Of a DNA stretch of 64,000 nucleotides, positions 1 to 7,486 are shown piece by piece (position 1 is the first letter of the stretch; each line of letters opens with the position of its first letter). The position numbers and the translations under genes are program-made. The stretch is from positions 1,302,001 to 1,366,000 of the forward strand of contig NW_024609948.1 in assembly GCF_016920785.2 (NCBI RefSeq), written 5' to 3'. Source of the stretch: Ixodes scapularis. Taxonomy: Eukaryota; Arthropoda; Arachnida; Ixodida; Ixodidae. The notes under the pieces are model-generated. The model made no database searches and was not told the origin of the DNA. It saw only the letters and a list, made by a program, of their open reading frames with translations.

Positions 1-178
1 CTTTGGAATTTAGCATATAGAAAAGTTGTTGTCTACTCAGACCTATGAATTCGTACATCTGTATATTCTTGACGTGTTGGTGCCAAAATCGAAAAGTGCG
101 AAGGGCAACTTTGGTCCAATTTTCCTTTACGTAATCGTAAAACCGTTCGTAGTCTTCTTTCAACGCGTCTCTAGACAT
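1..178 (-). CDS. Partial viral gene, first member of a tandem paralogue family (runs off the left edge)
   Basis: An ATG at 178 on the minus strand opens a frame with no stop for 59 codons, up to the first base of the window, so only the N-terminus is visible. It starts MSRDALKEDYER and contains YVKENW and FWHQHVKN. These resemble the start of the next gene upstream (AIKENW and YWLAKVKN), so it looks like a fourth member of the family at 190-2991. The gap to the stop of that neighbour is 11 bases, the same tight spacing as in the rest of the array. Function unknown. The paralogy is inferred by eye from a short stretch. Confidence 0.6.
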   Translation of the reverse strand, partial: MSRDALKEDYERFYDYVKENWTKVALRTFRFWHQHVKNIQMYEFIGLSRQQLFYMLNSK

Positions 179-189
179 TTTTGTATTGA

Positions 190-1005
190 TCAACGCGTGA
201 TCAAATACGTCCCGACTCCAAGTACCAATCCGATCGCTGTCGAAGGAACGAGGATCGCTACTAGACTACCGACTGAAGGTAGCGGCGTGGCCGATCGGAT
301 TCGATTGTTCATCTCTATCAAATCTTGGCGGTAGCTCGTCTCGTCGTTGGTAGACGGTTGCTGTTGCGAATCAAAGGCCTTTTGCAAGAGCCGGACTTGC
401 TCGGGGCCGGCATGAGAATGCAGTTTCTCTCCGTGCAACGATAAGAGCGTCCCGACCGGAATCTTTTGTTTCGCAAATAAGCTCAACGTCTCGGCCGCAA
501 CCCACACGCCGTCCTTGTCCAGGGCCCACGCTCGCAAACAAAATCCTTTAAGCTCGAGCGGATCTTGGATTGTGGACAGCGTCTCGTACAGGTTGACGAG
601 CTTGCGGAACGAGGACGAGGTGGGCGTCATTTTCAACTTTGCAAAGTTTTGCTTTATGTGGTCGGCGTACGTCTCGTGCGCGTGGCGACCGGCAGTGGAT
701 TCGCGAACGTTTTGAGATGCAAATTCTCTAAAGTCGACTAGGCCCGGGGTAAAGTCAACGGCTACGTCGCCGACCTTTTCGAGGAAAGCTCGACGACCGG
801 GCATAGTGAGGGCGTACTCTGCAAAGAGCCAGGCGAGTAGAGCCTGAGCATCCGAACCGACGACGCGGTTCTTGGCCAGTATCCGCGACCACGCGGCGTC
901 TGCGTCCGCGTTTTTGACTTTGGCGAGCCAATACGCGTAGCACATCCAATCCGCATCGGGCCAATTTTCTTTGATCGCATTGTACAAATAGACGTAGGCG
1001 TCCAT
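190..1005 (-). CDS. Viral paralogue family protein with C-terminal membrane anchor
   Basis: This is a 271-residue open frame from ATG 1005. The body is helical and rich in Trp, Ala and Lys. The last 25 residues or so (VAILVPSTAIGLVLGVGTYL) form one hydrophobic segment next to a very short basic tail, which suggests a tail-anchored or single-pass membrane protein. The central block, KMTPTSSSFRKLVNLYETL followed by WVAAETLSLF, lines up with equivalent blocks in the genes at 1010-1996 and 1978-2991, so these are diverged tandem duplicates. The start lies 5 bases from the stop codon of the upstream gene. I do not recognise the family. The membrane anchor is clear, the function is not. Confidence 0.75.
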   Translation of the reverse strand: MDAYVYLYNAIKENWPDADWMCYAYWLAKVKNADADAAWSRILAKNRVVGSDAQALLAWLFAEYALTMPGRRAFLEKVGDVAVDFTPGLVDFREFASQNVRESTAGRHAHETYADHIKQNFAKLKMTPTSSSFRKLVNLYETLSTIQDPLELKGFCLRAWALDKDGVWVAAETLSLFAKQKIPVGTLLSLHGEKLHSHAGPEQVRLLQKAFDSQQQPSTNDETSYRQDLIEMNNRIRSATPLPSVGSLVAILVPSTAIGLVLGVGTYLITR

Positions 1006-1009
1006 TTTA

Positions 1010-1996
1010 TTATTTATTGAGCATGACGTACCCAGCGTAGGCGAGTGCCGTCAACGACACGCAGTACGGCGAACACAACATTAGGACGACCTTGGTGTCG
1101 CCGGCCTTCTTTATCTCCTCGTCTTCGTAGTGAGAAAGAGGAGGTGATGTCTCGTCTTCCTCCTGATTCCTCGGCGCTTCGGAGTATATGTTTCGATTGT
1201 AATTTTCGTGCGCGTAGCGCATTCGTCTTTCGTACTCGGCGTCCGAGAGCACGACGAACGAAGCCGATCGATTCAGATCCACCCTCAATGTGGCGTTTAA
1301 ATTTAACAAATCAATCTTGTAACGCTCCACGTCTCGCTGATTCAACAGGCGAAGCGTGTCTCTATCGGCGACGGCCGGTGCCACGTCTATCTGCTCGGCG
1401 ACCTCGCGCACAGTGTACTCGCTGATCTGGTGCCAGATACCGTCGAGGTGGCCACCGACCAACAAATCGTCTGCCCTGACGTCATTAGAAACGCAAGTCA
1501 ACAAGACCTCTACCAGTGCCCACTGGACGTTCATCTTGCGTTTCCAAAAGGACATGACCACGCCCTGAACGTCGTAGGGAATCAAGCGCAACAACTTTTC
1601 GTACGCATTCTTTAAATAAAGTTTTGCCTTTGGCGTACAATGGACCCCCATTTTTCTCAGTCCGGCTTCGCGGACGTATTCGTATCGGTCCCTGGTGATC
1701 TTGTCCTGCACTGGAGCTGCGGGCACGCGGAGGAAATCGGTCAACTCGCCTTCGCGTGTAGATAACCTGAGCGTAAACCTAGTGTCGAGACTGAACCAGT
1801 GTGCGAGCGACGCTTTAAAGTCTTTGAAAGGTGGAAAGGTCAAAATGTACTCTACTAGCAGCCACGTCAGGTAGCGTCGTCGCGTCGCTGGTTCCATCTC
1901 GGTGGCGGATATTTCGCTCAAACGCGAGTACAGAGCTTCCAAAGAAACACCTTCGACAATCATTCGTACGTATTTTATTAAGACCATAGATACCAT
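1010..1996 (-). CDS. Viral paralogue family protein with C-terminal membrane anchor
   Basis: The frame is about 328 residues from ATG 1996 (a second ATG at 1987 is also possible). Both starts lie upstream of, and overlap, the end of the preceding gene, whose stop is at 1978-1980. It shares with its neighbours a block GVHCTPKAKLYLKNAYEKL, then SFWKRK and WALVEVLLTC. A charged stretch (RNQEEDETSPP) precedes a final hydrophobic segment (VLMLCSPYCVSLTALAYAGY) ending in MLNK, which suggests a C-terminal anchor. The reading frame is open further upstream, but without a better start. Function unknown. Confidence 0.75.
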   Translation of the reverse strand: MVSMVLIKYVRMIVEGVSLEALYSRLSEISATEMEPATRRRYLTWLLVEYILTFPPFKDFKASLAHWFSLDTRFTLRLSTREGELTDFLRVPAAPVQDKITRDRYEYVREAGLRKMGVHCTPKAKLYLKNAYEKLLRLIPYDVQGVVMSFWKRKMNVQWALVEVLLTCVSNDVRADDLLVGGHLDGIWHQISEYTVREVAEQIDVAPAVADRDTLRLLNQRDVERYKIDLLNLNATLRVDLNRSASFVVLSDAEYERRMRYAHENYNRNIYSEAPRNQEEDETSPPLSHYEDEEIKKAGDTKVVLMLCSPYCVSLTALAYAGYVMLNK

Positions 1997-2991
1997 CGGC
2001 CTTTCTTGCACGGCACGTAGTTTTCGCAATGTCCAGAGAGTGGTGCAATAAACTCGTGCGTAAACTCGTGGTCCGTGTTGACACACACTTGTCGAGAGAG
2101 TCTTCGCAGGTCTCTTCGGTACGCGAGAATGTCCTTCTCCAACTTGTCTCGCTGCACGTTGTCCGGGTCGAAAGACGCACTCAACTGGTCTCGAATGTTG
2201 CGCAGCATGTCGTTCCGGATCTCGCCTCGAATCCAGTCGAGATGCCCGTCAGCGATGTCGTAGACACCGACGCCCACCTTTATGCAATAGAGAAGAATCT
2301 CGACGAGAATCCACTCGGTGGCCTTGGGCTTTCTCCAAAAGTGCAACACCAGCTCGCGCGTGTCTGCGTCCGACAGTCCGTGCAATCTTTCGTACAATTC
2401 CATGAGGTTCGAGACGATTGTCGGAGTAAAATATATGCCCAGCTTCTCCATGGCAATCTCCACTTCTCTAACGTAGGTGTCATATTCGTCCGAAGAGGGA
2501 GGTATCGGCGCAGTCATAAAGTTTTTCAACACTCCTGCGTCGAACTTGTCCCTTCCACCAGTCCACAGGTTGTATCTCGTTTGAAATTCTTCTACCGACG
2601 GTAGAGTATTGGCGTATTCAATCACGCACCATTCGAGTATAGTCTTGTCAGACAGTCCCCGCTTGTCCAGTGGAAGAGTAGCGACTCGTACTGGAGCCTG
2701 GTCGGCCGAAACGGGATCGCTGTTGACCGAAGCAGCTGGTGTAGGAGCAGTCTCGCACGTGCACGATTCGAGTATAGGCTTGTCGGACGGTCCCCGCTTG
2801 TCCGATGGAACAGTAGCGACTCGTGTTGGAGCCTGGTCGGTCGAAACGGGATCGCTGTTGACCGAAGCAGCTGGTGTAGGAGCAATAGTAGCGTCGCGAA
2901 TCGTGCAATACCAGTAAGCGTAGCCCTGTCGGCTAGCCGTGTATCTGTGTTCGCGCAGATACGTGTGCAAACTGAGGATGTGCATTTTCAT
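1978..2991 (-). CDS. Viral paralogue family protein with an internal 45-residue duplication
   Basis: The frame is about 337 residues from ATG 2991, which overlaps the stop of the helicase gene as ATGA (2988-2991). Near the N-terminus, HRYTASRQGYAYWYCTIRD is followed by two copies of a 45-residue Pro, Ser and Asp-rich unit. The rest matches its neighbours: LGIYFTPTIVSNLMELYERL, HFWRKPKATEWILVEILLYC and DGHLDWIRGEI. Unlike the two following genes it has no obvious C-terminal membrane segment and ends in a Cys- and basic-rich tail. The ATGA overlap suggests coupled expression with the helicase, which is unusual for a nuclear DNA virus. Function unknown. Confidence 0.75.
   Translation of the reverse strand: MKMHILSLHTYLREHRYTASRQGYAYWYCTIRDATIAPTPAASVNSDPVSTDQAPTRVATVPSDKRGPSDKPILESCTCETAPTPAASVNSDPVSADQAPVRVATLPLDKRGLSDKTILEWCVIEYANTLPSVEEFQTRYNLWTGGRDKFDAGVLKNFMTAPIPPSSDEYDTYVREVEIAMEKLGIYFTPTIVSNLMELYERLHGLSDADTRELVLHFWRKPKATEWILVEILLYCIKVGVGVYDIADGHLDWIRGEIRNDMLRNIRDQLSASFDPDNVQRDKLEKDILAYRRDLRRLSRQVCVNTDHEFTHEFIAPLSGHCENYVPCKKGRWYLWS
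2613..2883 (-). repeat. Two-copy 135-bp tandem repeat inside the coding region
   Basis: Two 45-codon units begin at 2883 and 2748 (minus strand). Both start APTPAASVNSDPVS and differ at only a few codons. The second unit ends just before the conserved part of the protein. The close similarity suggests a recent duplication or a repeat kept alike by recombination. Confidence 0.85.
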
Positions 2992-4913
2992 AGACGACCG
3001 TTCAAAAACGAGTTTAGCTCGAGCAAAGATTTCTTCGTGTCTTTGAAGGTGGACGACTCGTCTTCGCAGACCTGGACCCAATGCGGTAAATCGCTCCAAA
3101 CGTCGGGTCTAAAATACCTACTGTCGAGCAATAGGACGGCCCCCCAGTCGTTCACGTGACGTACGCAGCGTCCCACGGACTGGTTAACCGCTCGCATCGC
3201 CTGCGTTTTATACCATTCGTCCCCGTCTCCGCCCCTGCTGCGGTTAAACTCGACCTTGACCTTTACGTCCGGACTGTGATACGACGGATAGGGTAACCCC
3301 ACGGATACGACGAGTCGAGCCAGCGAATCGGAGAAGTCGACGCCTTCGCTCATTTTGCCTCTGTGCACGACTAGAAACAGGGCCACCGTGCCGGGCTCTC
3401 CGTCAATCAACGCAGTCTTGTACCTATCGAACAAGAGGTCCGAGTTTTCAGAATCTTCCAGAAACAGATGCCCGCCGACCACCTTGACCAACTTGGCCCA
3501 TAGAGGCACTTTGCGCCACACGTCTCGACAGGTCTGAAGTAGCTTGTAAGAAGGGAAGAAGCACAGGACGCCAGCCTTTGTTTCGCCGACATTTTTCTTC
3601 AGGATCTTGGTCGACTCGTAGACGACGGAACCTACGGCCTTGAGTAGCTCTTCGTTCTGGCATGCGCTGTAATTCATGTAAAACTCTTTGTCACCCTTGA
3701 GCGAATGCGAGATCCTACGGACAAAGACGTGACGCTTGGACACGACGTGTTCCTTGGCGGACACCTTGTGAGTAAAGAAGACGCCCAATTCCTTTTCGTA
3801 CGATGACATCGGACTGAGAGTCCCCGAGGCCAGGACGATAGAGTGCGTGCACGACGACACAGACTTCATGGCGTAACTCGAGTCCATGCAGGTCATCCTG
3901 AGTTCTGGCGACTCGCGACCCTGGACGACAAACATTGCAAAGCCTTGGGCACCAAATATCTCGGGGTAGTAAAACTGAGTGACGATGCGGTCAATCAACG
4001 TGGTGTTTAACCGGTCGGACAAAGGATGTCGAGACGTTAAGGGACTCACGACTTGACCCAGGCTCACGTTGTCCGTCTTGAGGTAGCGTCTCGTCTTGGC
4101 CAGGAGATCATCGCCGCGAACAATCGCATATCCAACGTCGTTCATCATGGCCAGGAGCCCCTCGAAGAATTCGCGAAGCTCGACGTAGCGAGAAAATCGT
4201 TGTGCGTACGTCTGAAGCTGCGATCTGGACACTTGTAGGGACATGGCGTCTCTACAAAACGTTTCAATGTTGTGCGCCTCGTCGAGGATCAGAATCGCGC
4301 CGCTGAGATTGATGTTGAGCGTGCTACGGACGAAGGGATCGATCAAGTAGTTGTAGGGAGCCAGCACTATTTTCGACCTGGCTACGTAGTACTGTTCGGT
4401 GACGTAGTAGGGGCAGATATCTTTTGCAGCACAACTCTCCACCAAGTCCTCGATGTCCCTAACGTCGGGCAAACGCGTCTCTGGTCCATGCTGCTCTTTC
4501 CAGTTGCAGTAGAATCGGCACGTTGACGAGGCCCTGTGTTGACTGCAGAGTTGGGGCACGTTACCGCTGTGGACTTCCCGTTCCAAGAGGCAGACTCGGT
4601 CCTTGCCGACGAGACGAGAAATGTGCGCGGCGTCTCCGATGAACGCCTTGGCCACCGCTACCATTTGGTCGAGCTGTTGGTGCGTTCTAGAGCAGAGGTA
4701 GATTTTGCCGCTGGGTCGTGTCGTTATCCATTCGCGAACGGCTCCGAGCATGGCCATTGTCTTGCCCGATCCGGTAGGAGCTTCTATCATGACGTTGGCT
4801 TTTTCTCCGAATCCGCGCAACATTGTTTCAAAGACGTCCACTTGTACGGGGTAAGGTATCCGGTCGCCCGGTAGTACGAGCCGGTAGCGGGGCGCCTCTT
4901 CCATACCCGCCAA
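2988..4913 (-). CDS. XPD/RTEL1/FANCJ-like DEAH-box (Rad3-family SF2) DNA helicase
   Basis: This 641-residue frame has the full Rad3-family layout. An N-terminal Pro-Val-Gln element (IPYPVQVDVFETM) precedes Walker A APTGSGKT at residues 45-52. A Cys-rich insert follows (Cys 108, 123, 132, 136, 161 and 167, with CPYY at 167-170), as in the iron-sulphur domain of XPD, FANCJ and RTEL1. DEAH is at 211-214, and ASGTLSP, GKMSEGVDFSD and QSVGRCVRHVNDWGA follow in order. Enzymes of this family unwind DNA 5' to 3' in repair and recombination. All core motifs look intact. The gene heads a minus-strand run and its stop overlaps the next start (ATGA). A TATA-like element lies about 50 bases upstream. Which subfamily it belongs to cannot be settled by eye. 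Confidence 0.93.
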   Translation of the reverse strand: MAGMEEAPRYRLVLPGDRIPYPVQVDVFETMLRGFGEKANVMIEAPTGSGKTMAMLGAVREWITTRPSGKIYLCSRTHQQLDQMVAVAKAFIGDAAHISRLVGKDRVCLLEREVHSGNVPQLCSQHRASSTCRFYCNWKEQHGPETRLPDVRDIEDLVESCAAKDICPYYVTEQYYVARSKIVLAPYNYLIDPFVRSTLNINLSGAILILDEAHNIETFCRDAMSLQVSRSQLQTYAQRFSRYVELREFFEGLLAMMNDVGYAIVRGDDLLAKTRRYLKTDNVSLGQVVSPLTSRHPLSDRLNTTLIDRIVTQFYYPEIFGAQGFAMFVVQGRESPELRMTCMDSSYAMKSVSSCTHSIVLASGTLSPMSSYEKELGVFFTHKVSAKEHVVSKRHVFVRRISHSLKGDKEFYMNYSACQNEELLKAVGSVVYESTKILKKNVGETKAGVLCFFPSYKLLQTCRDVWRKVPLWAKLVKVVGGHLFLEDSENSDLLFDRYKTALIDGEPGTVALFLVVHRGKMSEGVDFSDSLARLVVSVGLPYPSYHSPDVKVKVEFNRSRGGDGDEWYKTQAMRAVNQSVGRCVRHVNDWGAVLLLDSRYFRPDVWSDLPHWVQVCEDESSTFKDTKKSLLELNSFLNGRL

Positions 4914-5113
4914 CGTTCGTTTTTGAAACGATTATACCGATCGTTCGTCTCGTCTTCGGAACTATAAATAGTCTGAGCGGAGTGGTTGACCTTGTCGTCC
5001 GTAATCTCTCCCTCCTCTTTTTCATCATCGCCATCGTTCCATTCGTCTAACACTATCCATTCTTCTTCTTCTTCTTCTTCTTCGACCTTGGTCATATCTA
5101 CGTCGGTACTCAT
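4787..5113 (-). CDS. Small acidic protein overlapping the helicase start
   Basis: A frame of about 108 residues from ATG 5113 begins MSTDVDMTK, then a run of eight Glu and further acidic clusters (DEKEEGEITDD), followed by a basic aromatic C-terminal half. The last 42 or so codons overlap the helicase N-terminus in another frame. Acidic runs of this kind occur in viral regulatory or chaperone-like proteins, but that is only suggestive. The overlap and the simple GAA-rich tract make it possible that this is not a real gene. Confidence 0.45.
   Translation of the reverse strand: MSTDVDMTKVEEEEEEEEWIVLDEWNDGDDEKEEGEITDDKVNHSAQTIYSSEDETNDRYNRFKNERWRVWKRRPATGSYYRATGYLTPYKWTSLKQCCADSEKKPTS
4963..4970 (-). 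promoter_or_regulatory. Candidate TATA box of the helicase gene
   Basis: TATTTATA on the minus strand, 50 bases before the helicase ATG at 4913, in otherwise GC-rich sequence. It lies inside the overlapping small acidic ORF. Position and composition only; there is no direct evidence of use. Confidence 0.3.
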
Positions 5114-5168
5114 GCTTACGCGAGGAGATTGAGACGAAAACTCAACGTGCACGGTTTTTTTTAAATTT

Positions 5169-5801
5169 TTATTGCCCAAACAAAGGATACCTACACAACC
5201 AGTCAAGGTAATCGCAAACTCTAAAGTACCTCGGATCTACGCTCTCGTACAGGCTCATAAAATCTCGATGCACTCTGGCGTTTTTCACGGTGCGTGGCTC
5301 GACGACGCTGCAAACGACTCGATCGGGAGGCATGTCAAGCAGGTAACTCAACTTGCGAACGCAGACCACAAAGAAGGTGAGAGAGTCGGTCAGAGTCAGA
5401 CACAGAATCTTGCTGGCCTCTTCGTAGCGAAAGGCGGTCGCGTTCGCGTACACTCGACCGCTTTCGTACGTGTAGTCACAGATCACCGAACCGAGGGCGC
5501 TTGCGTCGTCGCGGTAGAGGCGAAAGTCGATGTATCGACAGGCCGTCTTGAGGTACCAGACTTCCGTCCGAACCAGTCTCATGTAGACGTACAGGTTGAG
5601 TCTGTATCTGTTTTTCGTGCGGCTATGGAATCGATGCAGCGCTGCGCCTACCGTCATGAAGGGGCGGCCGACGAGAAGGATCGTCGCCGCGTGCATAGTC
5701 TCCAAGGCGTAGAGAAAGTCGACAAAGACGCTGGAGTCGCCGGGATTTCGAAGTCCGGTCGCGATGGTGTTTGCCAGGTTGTCGTAGTATACGCGTAACA
5801 T
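5169..5801 (-). CDS. Unknown viral protein, 210 residues
   Basis: The frame runs from ATG 5801 to a TAA at 5169-5171 that sits inside AATAAA. The protein is rich in Tyr, Arg, Val and Leu, with several hydrophobic beta-like stretches (LTLTDSLTFFVVCVRKLSYL) and no clear signal peptide. The opposite strand is also open over almost the same span, but codon pattern, start and poly(A) signal favour the minus strand. It is divergent from the histone-like gene, with about 60 bases between their starts. I do not recognise a family. Confidence 0.7.
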   Translation of the reverse strand: MLRVYYDNLANTIATGLRNPGDSSVFVDFLYALETMHAATILLVGRPFMTVGAALHRFHSRTKNRYRLNLYVYMRLVRTEVWYLKTACRYIDFRLYRDDASALGSVICDYTYESGRVYANATAFRYEEASKILCLTLTDSLTFFVVCVRKLSYLLDMPPDRVVCSVVEPRTVKNARVHRDFMSLYESVDPRYFRVCDYLDWLCRYPLFGQ

Positions 5802-5860
5802 GATTGTAACGTCGATTTCAAATAAAAAACTGAAGTTTCCCGCTTATATCGTTAGAGGAG

Positions 5861-6208
5861 ATGGATGGTGAGACTATGGCGCGCATAAAAAACGCCTCAA
5901 ACAACGTGACCCGGCAAAAGAGGACGGTAGCCAAGAATAAGAAGCAGCAGCAATTGGAGAGTCGACAGCCAACGACTGCCGTGGACGACGTTCTCTGTAA
6001 GAACGAATTGCGTCGATTGGCCAAGGAGATGGAGATCGATCGCATATCAGAGAACGTGTACGGTAACATGCAATTCGAGGTCGATAGATTCGTCACCGAG
6101 GTCGTCGGAAAGGCCGTCGTCTACGCCCAGATGCAACACCGCAAGACGCTTTTTGTAGATGACGTGACCCGAGCTCTTTCCGAATACAACATCAAAGTTT
6201 ACGGCTGA
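5861..6208 (+). CDS. Histone H4-like histone-fold protein of the virus
   Basis: This 115-residue protein has a basic N-terminal tail (residues 1 to about 38, rich in Lys, Arg and Gln) and a C-terminal histone fold. The fold reads ELRRLAKEMEIDRISENVY, then FVTEVVGKAVVYAQMQHRKT, then VDDVTRALSEYNIKVYG. Spacing and key residues follow the alpha-1, alpha-2 and alpha-3 helices of H4: RRLA, RIS..VY, the H-RKT before alpha-3, D-V--AL, and a final aromatic-Gly. The tail does not resemble the conserved H4 tail. It could wrap viral DNA or act on host chromatin; both are inferences. The gene is intact and leads a plus-strand series (this gene, 6238, 19173, 21599) once the LINE insertions are discounted. 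Confidence 0.85.
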   Translation: MDGETMARIKNASNNVTRQKRTVAKNKKQQQLESRQPTTAVDDVLCKNELRRLAKEMEIDRISENVYGNMQFEVDRFVTEVVGKAVVYAQMQHRKTLFVDDVTRALSEYNIKVYG

Positions 6209-6237
6209 CGTCCAGGACTAATACAAAACACCTAACA

Positions 6238-6945
6238 ATGTCTAATAAGAATAACGTTATACTCAAGAAGCCTCCTTCTCAGTTTGAAGAACGACTCGAA
6301 AAGTCGATGGACGACTATTTGCGAGTGCACATTAATGAATTGTACGATAGAGCCGGGGCGCACACGGGGTACAGGACCGACAGAGAGATAATGAAAGCCG
6401 CGTACGATTACATCGTGGCCAAGTATCGCAACGTTATACTTGGTCTATTTAACGACGTGACCCGAATGAACGACGTGATTAACGAATACACCGCGTTTCT
6501 TCTTCACTTTAAGAGGTCCGCCGAGCTCAAGGCCGAACACGAGAAGGTGGCCGTGCCAGCCTTAAAACACGTCATCGTCAGAATGTACAGAGATCAGAAC
6601 AATCTACTCGGCAAGTTCCTGGCCACGGTGTACACGCGAGACAGACTTAAAGATGCCGGCGTCGAGGTGGTCATGAAGACCGAGGAAAAAAAGCTGTACG
6701 ACGCCGACCTTCACGACGTAGACAGTCTGATCGAGACCTTTTACGACAACGGTCTGGACTATGTCGGCGTCGAGTCTTTAATTTCCAGCTACAACTCGAA
6801 GCTGAGGGGTGTCGGTACCAAGAGACGACTTTCGGACGACGCTAGACCGTCTCTTCGGGATAGCACGAACGAGTCGCCGTCGACTCCTCCTCCTCCTCCC
6901 CCTCCTCCTAAGGAAAGGACGCCCATGGAGAAGGAGTCGAGCGTC
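6238..6945 (+). pseudogene. Viral gene, 5' part, split by LINE copy 1
   Basis: From ATG 6238 the frame runs 236 codons to the LINE insertion point at 6945. The N-terminal domain (FEERLEKSMDDYL, then PALKHVIVRMYRDQNNLLGKF) is clearly related to the start of the gene at 19173. After residue 190 comes a low-complexity region with a run of eight Pro and the first unit of a Ser/Asp/Arg repeat. The 15-base duplication AAGGAGTCGAGCGTC (6931-6945 and 18731-18745) marks the break. The reading frame is the same on both sides, so the gene was intact before the insertion. Confidence 0.85.
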
Positions 6946-7486
6946 CCCGCAGGGGGCACCTGTGAAAGCAGGTGTTTGGAGAGTGGCGTCTCCACGGACC
7001 CCGAGCCATGCGGGTTCGCCCGCCCATGTATGGCTGTGCGTGGCTTTCCCGTGTCTGGGGAAAAGGGCATCCTGGTGGTTGAGCCGAGCCCGGGGTAGGT
7101 TTGGACCCTCCGGGGCCCCCCGGGCAAGGCAATACACCGCTTCGGCCCCCGCTTCTCATAGACGGGAGTCCTGGTAAGGCCCGGCCAGGATGATTCAGCC
7201 TAGTCGCCACTTCTACTATCCCCTCCCTTCTTTTACCTTTGTCTTCTCCTTCTTTTCACTCTTCTCATTTTCTCTTCTTTCCTTTTTTCATTTCCTTTGG
7301 CGGCAAGGGCTAACCTTGGGTGGCGACAGACTCCTTGTCCAGAACCACACTTGGGTATAGTACCTGGGCAGTGCTAGTAGCGTAACGTCTCCAGCAAAGC
7401 CCTGTTTGTTATGGTGCGTTACCTATTCCCGTGTTGGGCTCCGTGGTGGGCGGCACACCACAGGTTCTGAAGACTCTCCGCCTCTT
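6946..7486 (+). promoter_or_regulatory. LINE 5' UTR, strongly conserved among the three copies
   Basis: About 540 bases, matched by 11929-12468 and 23330-23869. By eye the three are around 90 percent identical, whereas the ORFs next to them are much more diverged. The region opens with a short hairpin (CACCTG, loop, CAGGTG), has GC-rich segments and a pyrimidine-rich middle, and ends in a shared block (GGCGGCAAGGGCTAACCTTG). Elements of this group normally carry an internal promoter here; that role is inferred. Confidence 0.65.

Noticed and set aside
26..334. Plus-strand frame at the left edge
   Set aside because: It is antisense to the partial minus-strand gene and to the end of the next one, and has no start context or similarity.
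5172..5798. Long plus-strand frame opposite the gene at 5169-5801
   Set aside because: It mirrors the minus-strand gene almost exactly. The minus strand has the ATG, the AATAAA-linked stop and the better amino acid composition.
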